The notes beneath the pieces are model-generated. The model did no database searches and was not told where the DNA came from. It saw only the letters and a list, made by a program, of their open reading frames with translations. From NCBI GenBank assembly GCA_031258665.1, contig JAIRML010000143.1, forward strand, positions 1 through 6,338: a stretch of DNA of 6,338 nt. The letters run 5' to 3'. The position numbers and the translations under genes were made by a program. This DNA comes from Oscillospiraceae bacterium (GTDB lineage: Bacteria > Bacillota > Clostridia > Oscillospirales > UBA929). Shown here piece after piece: positions 5,401-6,338 of the stretch; position 1 is the stretch's first letter, and the number at the start of each line of letters is the position of its first letter.

Positions 5401-6338
5401 AGGCGGCGAACTTCGGCTGGAACGACACGTCCCCCACCGACTGGAGCGCCGTCACGGCCCTGCGCCTGACCTTCTCTCAGCTGGCGGCGGGGGCGTCGCT
5501 CGCCATGTACGCGCCCTTCACTATCCCACCCATCGGCTCCGTTGACACAGATGTTCCCAAATACGACGACAAGTCCTTCGGTCAGACGCTGTATCAATTT
5601 CACAGCGCCGGTTTTTCCGGACAATTTGTCCGAACGGCCGCCCTCAAGATCCGCCGGACCGACGCGCCCGCCGTGCGCGACATCCTCTCGCCGACGGGCG
5701 GCCTCGACGCCGCCATCCCCACAACATGTCCGCAGACGGCCTACACCGATCCGGTCCCCGTCTGGTACGACGTGGCCGTGTACGACGACTTCACCGCCAA
5801 CCTCTCCCTCACGGAGATCCGTGTGGCGCGTCTGCCCCACGGGGCGGACGAAGACGCGCAAAACTGGGAATCTTTGTATGTTGATCCGTCAAACCTGCGC
5901 GCAGAATCCTATCAAACTGTCCAACGCGTCCCGGCATTGGACATCCCGCACCAACCCGGCCATCGCGTCGTGGTGACAGACCCGAGCCGCTACATACACC
6001 GGGACAGACCTGGCCATTACCGGATCACCTATGTGCCCACTCCCGACTATGACCTGCAATCGACGCCAGTGACGCGCGAATTTGTGCTGCTGCCGGCCTC
6101 AGACAGCGGCGGCGGCGACAGCGGCGACGGCGGTGACAGCGGCGACAGCGGCGACGGCGGCGACAGCGGCGACGGCGGCGACGGCGGCGACAGCGGCGAC
6201 GGCGGCGACAGCGGCGACGGCGGAGACAGCGGCGACGGCGGCGACGGCGGCGACGGCGGCGACGGCGGCGACGGCGGCGACGGCGGCGACAGCGGCGACT
6301 GCGGCGACTGCGGCGACGGCGGCGACCGCGGCGACAGC
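2406..6338 (+). CDS. Large secreted surface/adhesin-like protein with Gly-Asp-rich tail, C-terminus cut off
   Basis: The frame is open from 2406 to the right edge, 1311 codons with no stop. Residues 1-33 form a signal peptide: basic MRMMPTKGGQR, a hydrophobic core to about 31, then V-R-A before A34 as the likely cleavage site. From about 36 to 910 the protein is rich in Thr, Ser, Asp and aromatic residues with alternating beta-strand patterns, for example NVTYRLTVNL near residue 62, but I recognise no enzyme motif or named domain. Residues about 915-1045 resemble a module common in Gram-positive surface proteins: a VVSNGTGSALSG strand, an LP..G.GWRTALTGP segment, D.SAVTALRLTF and L.AGASLAMYAPFTIP. 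Residues about 1170-1230 look like an Ig-type strand pair (PGHYRITYVP.P). Residues 1233-1311 are an almost unbroken GGD/SGD repeat. A wall-sorting signal, S-layer domain or transmembrane anchor would be expected beyond the edge. It is divergent from the importer operon; no functional link is shown. Adhesin or matrix role is inference. Confidence 0.88.
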   Translation, partial: MRMMPTKGGQRLLAMALAVLLGFSPLAFYFVRAAGEDATILSAGWLHAAGLRAETDADLGQNVTYRLTVNLGQIAGAAEGARYTLEIHCENPVSDEGSGFAIGAPSSQPAVAPPVLDLARGVVTYTLVWSAEMTSCSIELVLTPRIGADAGGPGAYPGEQVKVWAALYTDPSDGEDALASTYDAPATAAARMGCLRTDPVIHSDTLPRLYAGKENRAVINFSFDKSTVLYGRPAEAAGAQMSFSAYAAAGLLLTDIEVTVDFSQAEVTIGSTTKTYKQWRAAWGDNPLLTIWRAARYDSPDGALALSGDGFYTLRWASDMPTRSTHQNTSQGGYDPFHAAFVLETAADFSPDGNVPASTIDLSGVSMSGHARVNGRGPSISFVYGPDPAHDADALLYLKKTTTRITTSAPLVEILLIRSISSSASVPYLQPNSAQYEAQYLEKANKDYLYWQELCKVGFRVPDTATFTCRLNVPIGVTVTAVRLPAPTSGNTTYTAYDTLTYHTTSDTEKTISGVRARLIDDIRQTPYQSDDSLYQQGYGGYVELTFKNMRQSDFVTGNAMTLGSLLFQFVGKTEGIAQSAVSFGVEAYATKHGDWRFNHDYLVTLNGAAQAGTKNTIEVQVHEKYWADINLSLPDSYKNKFLFADNGGHPVMDGTALTAAFREDCLWLMQRIGPSGFPYCAVQTRSHSNTTSGAPTAAGGLVLQAPVLYVPIPDGLRVMDVQLYRSASAGGDPQIPPSAPPVDAYGNKIDFTRRTLTASDGSKHLEIKLHQTDHAEAEVVLQRNSATQGDVYVGVRYQIPADYPGASISLDGSRVLASSWSGDLLGVSSGSSYGTAVTNGLSHFADIAALPSATDRTRAVRRRNAPTETVALTGASHVAVHSAVRTDTGADAENSADDIYASYDPNRGRDDVTWALRAGSTGEQFRLVVSNGTGSALSGDNVVYFILPHGVGWRTALTGPPTFRGGTAPLLAWVDASFDPSRLTASPGTPGGLYTLEEAANFGWNDTSPTDWSAVTALRLTFSQLAAGASLAMYAPFTIPPIGSVDTDVPKYDDKSFGQTLYQFHSAGFSGQFVRTAALKIRRTDAPAVRDILSPTGGLDAAIPTTCPQTAYTDPVPVWYDVAVYDDFTANLSLTEIRVARLPHGADEDAQNWESLYVDPSNLRAESYQTVQRVPALDIPHQPGHRVVVTDPSRYIHRDRPGHYRITYVPTPDYDLQSTPVTREFVLLPASDSGGGDSGDGGDSGDSGDGGDSGDGGDGGDSGDGGDSGDGGDSGDGGDGGDGGDGGDGGDGGDSGDCGDCGDGGDRGDS
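6102..6338 (+). repeat. GAC-GGC/AGC trinucleotide-type repeat encoding a Gly-Asp-Gly/Ser tail
   Basis: Seventy-nine consecutive codons are almost entirely GAC, GGC and AGC, giving repeated SGD and GGD triplets. Around 6258-6290 there is a pure run of GGD units. Near the end TGC (twice) and CGC codons replace GGC or AGC, giving CGD, CGD and RGD. Such acidic Gly/Ser stretches usually serve as flexible spacers between the exposed region and the cell-wall anchor; they expand and contract by slippage. The contig ends inside it. Confidence 0.92.

Noticed and set aside
5034..5861. 275-codon minus-strand open frame
   Set aside because: Also a shadow of the surface protein gene, rich in Arg, Gly and Val with no family features.
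6324..6338. RGDS at the end of the tail as an integrin-binding motif
   Set aside because: It arises by a single base change in a GGD repeat at the contig end, where errors are likely, and is not in a presented loop that can be identified.

Overview
This 6.3 kb window looks like a whole short metagenomic or draft contig from a GC-rich Gram-positive bacterium, most likely a Bacillota/Clostridia gut-type lineage. The evidence is a lipoprotein solute-binding protein with a lipobox, a textbook sigma-A promoter in an AT-rich spacer, strong GGAGG-type ribosome binding sites, and a very large secreted protein with a Gly/Asp-rich tail. The lineage is an inference from style, not from a marker gene. 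The first 11 bases match the 3' end of the Illumina TruSeq adapter. The last 237 bases are a low-complexity repeat in which assembly probably stopped. Both ends are therefore likely artificial breaks.

Layout: (1) On the minus strand, about 1957 down to the left edge, lies part of a nitrate/sulfonate/taurine-type (NMT1/SsuA-TauA-like) ABC importer operon: a lipoprotein binding protein (806-1957) followed by its ATPase (692 down to the edge, C-terminus cut off). No permease is visible; it may lie beyond the left edge. The 113-bp gap between the two genes holds two copies of a 35-bp tandem repeat, each with a GC hairpin. (2) A 448-bp AT-rich divergent intergenic region (1958-2405) holds a perfect TTGACA-17-TATAAT promoter for the importer, a candidate extended -10 promoter for the right-hand gene, short CATATT/AATATG palindromes, and three copies of a 61-72 bp structured repeat. 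(3) On the plus strand, a single reading frame runs open from 2406 to the right edge (1311 codons, no stop). It encodes a secreted, beta-rich surface protein with a signal peptide, a recognisable bacterial surface repeat-like domain near residues 915-1045, an Ig-like segment, and a 79-residue Gly-Asp-Gly/Ser tail.

The most unusual element is the structured repeat in the intergenic region. Copies sit in the sense orientation in the presumed 5' leaders of both divergent genes (two in tandem before the binding protein, one before the surface protein). Each ends a few bases before the Shine-Dalgarno sequence, and the outer stem of one hairpin differs completely in sequence between copies while keeping its pairing. 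It may be a dispersed REP/MITE-like element, or a leader RNA element shared by two unrelated genes; the sequence alone does not decide.
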